From: Siphonodentalium dalli
Lineage: Eukaryota; Mollusca; Scaphopoda; Gadilida; Siphonodentaliidae
Direction of reading: 5' to 3'
Assembly (NCBI GenBank): GCA_032622095.1
Contig: CP136066.1
Coordinates: 53,040,609 to 53,104,608 of the forward strand
Length of the DNA: 64,000 nucleotides
Shown: piece by piece, positions 61,534 to 64,000 of the stretch
Layout: every line of letters starts with the position of its first letter
Position numbering within the stretch: the stretch's first letter is position 1
Made by a program: the position numbers and the translations under genes
Notes under the pieces: model-generated
Databases searched by the model: none
The model's input: only the letters and a program-made list of their open reading frames with translations
Told to the model about the DNA's origin: nothing

Positions 61534-61602
61534 GCCAATGCATTCTCTTATATATGCGAGTCGACCATAGGTCGCCTCGCATATATAAGAGAATGCATTG
61601 GC
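61534..61602. repeat. 69-bp palindrome 1
   Basis: GCCAATGCATTCTCTTATAT... and its exact inverse form 27-bp arms around TCGACCATAGGTCGC, itself a weaker palindrome. Confidence 0.95.
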
Positions 61603-61657
61603 CTAAAAAAAACTTTTTTTTAACACTTTTTACCATTTTTTCTTTAATATGTGTTAA

Positions 61658-61726
61658 GCCAATGCATTCTCTTATATATGCGAGGCGACCTATGGTCGAC
61701 TCGCATATATAAGAGAATGCATTGGC
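61658..61726. repeat. 69-bp palindrome 2
   Basis: Same arms as palindrome 1, with centre GGCGACCTATGGTCGA, which makes it the exact reverse complement of palindrome 1. The 55-bp spacer is A/T-run rich and contains TTAACAC/GTGTTAA. Confidence 0.95.
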
Positions 61727-62720
61727 ATTCTTTGCGGATATTCGGCATTCGTCTGAATGCCCTCCAACTCGTAAACACGAGTCGATTTCGATTGCAAGAT
61801 AAGGACTTACAAACTTTCAAGAGAAGTAGTTTTACCAGGTTTTGAGTTTTGGTCGGGTTGATCATTTACGATTAAATAGCGTTTTTATTATCGTTATCAA
61901 CGGTGAATATTATTCAAGACATTACATAAAAAGCGACGATGAGGCCATTCATTGAATACTGCAAAACATCTTGAGACCTCCCGGGCACCGTTTCATTTGT
62001 ATTGGTAACAGCGTTTTTTCCACAGGCTTTGAATGACTGGAAATAATGTTTTATTTTCAGGAATTTTTACGTTGAACATGAGAATAGTATTTACACTTTT
62101 CACATATAGAACATTCGCGGTTCCACATAAATATTATGACACCGATGTGTTCAGCTATATCATCGTACGTGTGCATGGAAGACAGTGGTCTAAAATTAAA
62201 GAACGTGCACATCGAACATTTACAACACATGCAAACGAGTAAAGCTACAAATAAGAATGCATTATTTTCGTTGAAAACCTTCACATTAGTTTGTGTCCTG
62301 GTCATAGTTCACTGAGACCAAAAGTGTTGAATCGTCAGCATAGAGTAACAGTATGCATGCAATTCACGACATCAGATGCATCATTGTCGGAGAGTAAAAA
62401 CAACAGAGGTACCAGAATGGGTCCAGTTCGGGTTTAGGAAAAGAGCCCTCAATGTCAACAATATAGGAACCACACGAGCGCATTTCAAGTAATCTGGGTG
62501 TATTGTAGCACATGAACAGTGTGGAATGGTTTATATCCGAGCAAAGCGGAAATGGCCTAGTTACAATTGTGAGTCACAATATTAGAACACTTAAGTACTA
62601 TTGTCAGGCCAATGGTTATATGTAACTATTAGAGTTAGATATGACTGTTTGTAGAATGAATCTGGTGAAAGAGAGATAACTCTAATCACAAAACAATATA
62701 TTGTAATGTGTAATTGTAAT
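61727..62720. other. No recognised feature
   Basis: Short open frames on both strands at 62033-62305 are unsupported. Confidence 0.4.
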
Positions 62721-62724
62721 GTGT

Positions 62725-63105
62725 GGAGCTCCGTGGTCCAGTGGTTAGCGTGTCGGACTTGTATTCGCTGTAAACACATCGATATGGGTTCGCGGCGCGT
62801 CGCGCCGGTCATTGAGTTTCCACACAGCAGTGGCTTGGCCGCTTTGAGCAACGTGCAACTATCGGATTGCTGGATGTTTCAAAACCCGCGCCAAGTTGTG
62901 ATCCTTGAGCAAGGTCGCTCGTACTGTGTCGGCTTCGCATCACTCATGTGTTAAACGAGTACCAGTCAGCTTGTCATACTGATGAGTATCAGAGCATGTT
63001 TTGATCAAACTAGAGCAGCACCTGCAATGGCTGCAGCCGGTTCATTGGTTGGCTAGTACATATGACTGGGGTAATATTGTACCAAGCGTGTTAGAGCAAG
63101 AAATT
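62725..63105 (+). mobile_element. tRNA-headed SINE (second type)
   Basis: Starts GGAGCTCCGTGGTCCAGTGG (A box TGGTCCAGTGGTTAGCG) with a degenerate B box ATGGGTTCGCGG at 62784. The body has CCTTGAGCAAGGTCGC, GTGTTAAACGAGTACCAGTC and CTGGGGTAATATTGTACC, in the order seen in widespread marine-invertebrate SINEs. No clear target duplication was found. Confidence 0.72.
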
Positions 63106-63148
63106 GGTTAATCGCTATATATAAAACTGGTCATTATTATAAGAGCAC

Positions 63149-63235
63149 GGCAACAAGCCAAATTTCCAACTAAATCCTGAAAAGTTACCCATAATTATGC
63201 TGTGGTTAAGGAGTCGATTACTTAGGGCATTACTG
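63149..63235. mobile_element. Palindromic CAGTAATG MITE, right half
   Basis: Only the right arm, GGCAACAAGCCAAATTTCC to GGGCATTACTG followed by TA. The left arm is missing. Confidence 0.8.
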
Positions 63236-63248
63236 TATAATCAATTAA

Positions 63249-63317
63249 AGGGAAATGTTCAGATAATAAGCTCAAAAATGGCCTATGGCCTGTCAAACTT
63301 ATTATCTTAACATTTCC
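63249..63317. repeat. Short inverted repeat
   Basis: GGGAAATGTTCAGATAATAAG pairs with CTTATTATCTTAACATTTCC around a ~30-bp loop that contains ATGGCCTATGGCC. Confidence 0.8.
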
Positions 63318-63319
63318 TA

Positions 63320-63805
63320 ACATAGTTGACAGTGGGTTGCATTATTTTGTTGCAATTAATCAATTCTGATAACTAAAGAAATATTGTTGTTGTTGTTGTT
63401 GTATCTTGATGATATGGGGACTGCCTGATAGAAAGAAACAAAACAGCCGCTAACACCCATTTTGAATATTTGGAGTATGATGTCTATGGGCGTAGACAGA
63501 TGAGATAGTCATGATCAAGTCGCTGGCTATATTCTGAGCCTATGTTTATTTTGAGTCTTAAAGGTGATTTATACCACGATCGGGCGTTTTACTATATGTG
63601 AACATCGGTAGGATAAACATTTGCTGATTTTGCTCTATTCGGCACTAACTGTGTATAGCAGTACAGCCTGTATATAGATCGCTGTTACTTTTGCATTGAA
63701 ATTGTATATACTCTCATTAAGTTAATTAGAGTCTTTTCGTGCACAAATAACAAATTATACGAACACTGTCAATTTATTCTGACAAATGTGCATAAATGAT
63801 GGTAT
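63320..63805. other. Sparse; (TGT)n
   Basis: (TGT)n at about 63385-63402. 'ttaaaggtgatttataccac' at 63559 could be the start of another TTAA element, but no partner end is in view. Confidence 0.4.
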
Positions 63806-63814
63806 CATCCCTCC

Positions 63815-64000
63815 CCTGTTGGTACGCGGTATTCATCTGGCCATATTGAAGCTGTATACGCGGGGTTCAAACCTCGCTGTTAGTCAGTATTCACACCCTG
63901 TTTAGACCAAGTCTTCTCGGTCCACAACAACTTGGATAACTGTTTTTGAGTCGTTTCCGTCCGAAGGCCGGGTAGGATGCTCGGACTGCATGGGGCAAGT
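63815..64000 (+). mobile_element. Possible SINE, cut by the window end
   Basis: A B-box-like GGGGTTCAAACCTCG at 63862 follows a weak A-box-like TTGGTACGCGG. The downstream GC-rich part is unlike its surroundings. No tail is visible. Confidence 0.35.

Noticed and set aside
62725-62800. tRNA gene
   Set aside because: The tRNA-like head is fused to a ~300-bp SINE body, with a degenerate B box.

Overview
The window is eukaryotic, intron-bearing and almost gene-free. It is dense with metazoan transposable elements: Helitrons, LINEs, a Penelope-like reverse transcriptase, a BED-finger hAT, tRNA-headed SINEs, TA- and TTAA-flanked MITEs, and minisatellites. CATGTAC-rich intergenic DNA, 'ggccataactc' tandem repeats ending in a CGGACGGACGGAC tail, and a SINE with a CGGTGGTTT core and (AATC)n tail point to a marine invertebrate, most likely a mollusc or other lophotrochozoan. 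That is an inference. No complete conventional gene was recognised; the best host-gene candidate is one terminal exon of a PAN/apple-domain protein at 58.2 kb.

Layout. 0-7.8 kb: a cluster of non-autonomous Helitrons, including a head-to-tail pair and an inverted copy, filled with a diverged tandem repeat. 7.8-19.3 kb: degenerate copies of an unrecognised protein-like family (about 8.1, 13.3, 18.3 and 18.8 kb), a Penelope-like RT fragment, and several tandem-repeat blocks. 19.27-40.59 kb: a putative 21.3-kb giant transposable element. It has perfect 31-bp terminal inverted repeats, TA on both sides, minisatellite ends, a ~2.8-kb inverted-repeat pair inside, nested MITEs and a few exon-like remnants. 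Its target lies inside one copy of the unknown family, and another copy (8.67 kb) preserves the empty site. 40.8-46.8 kb: LINE tail, SINE, MITE and other repeats. 46.84-48.42 kb: a short hAT with an 8-bp target duplication and a BED zinc finger completed by splicing. 48.38-57.37 kb: two apparently identical ~4.49-kb tandem copies, each with a broken LINE and a TTAA MITE; the left breakpoint lies inside the hAT end. 57.4-64 kb: the PAN exon, a palindromic TTAA MITE, two mirror-paired 69-bp palindromes and one or two SINEs.

The genes do not form a pathway. The window is a record of nested insertion: MITE into exon-like sequence, MITE into a larger TA element, giant element into a repeated gene-like family, and hAT before tandem duplication. 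All calls come from reading the sequence; no database search was run.
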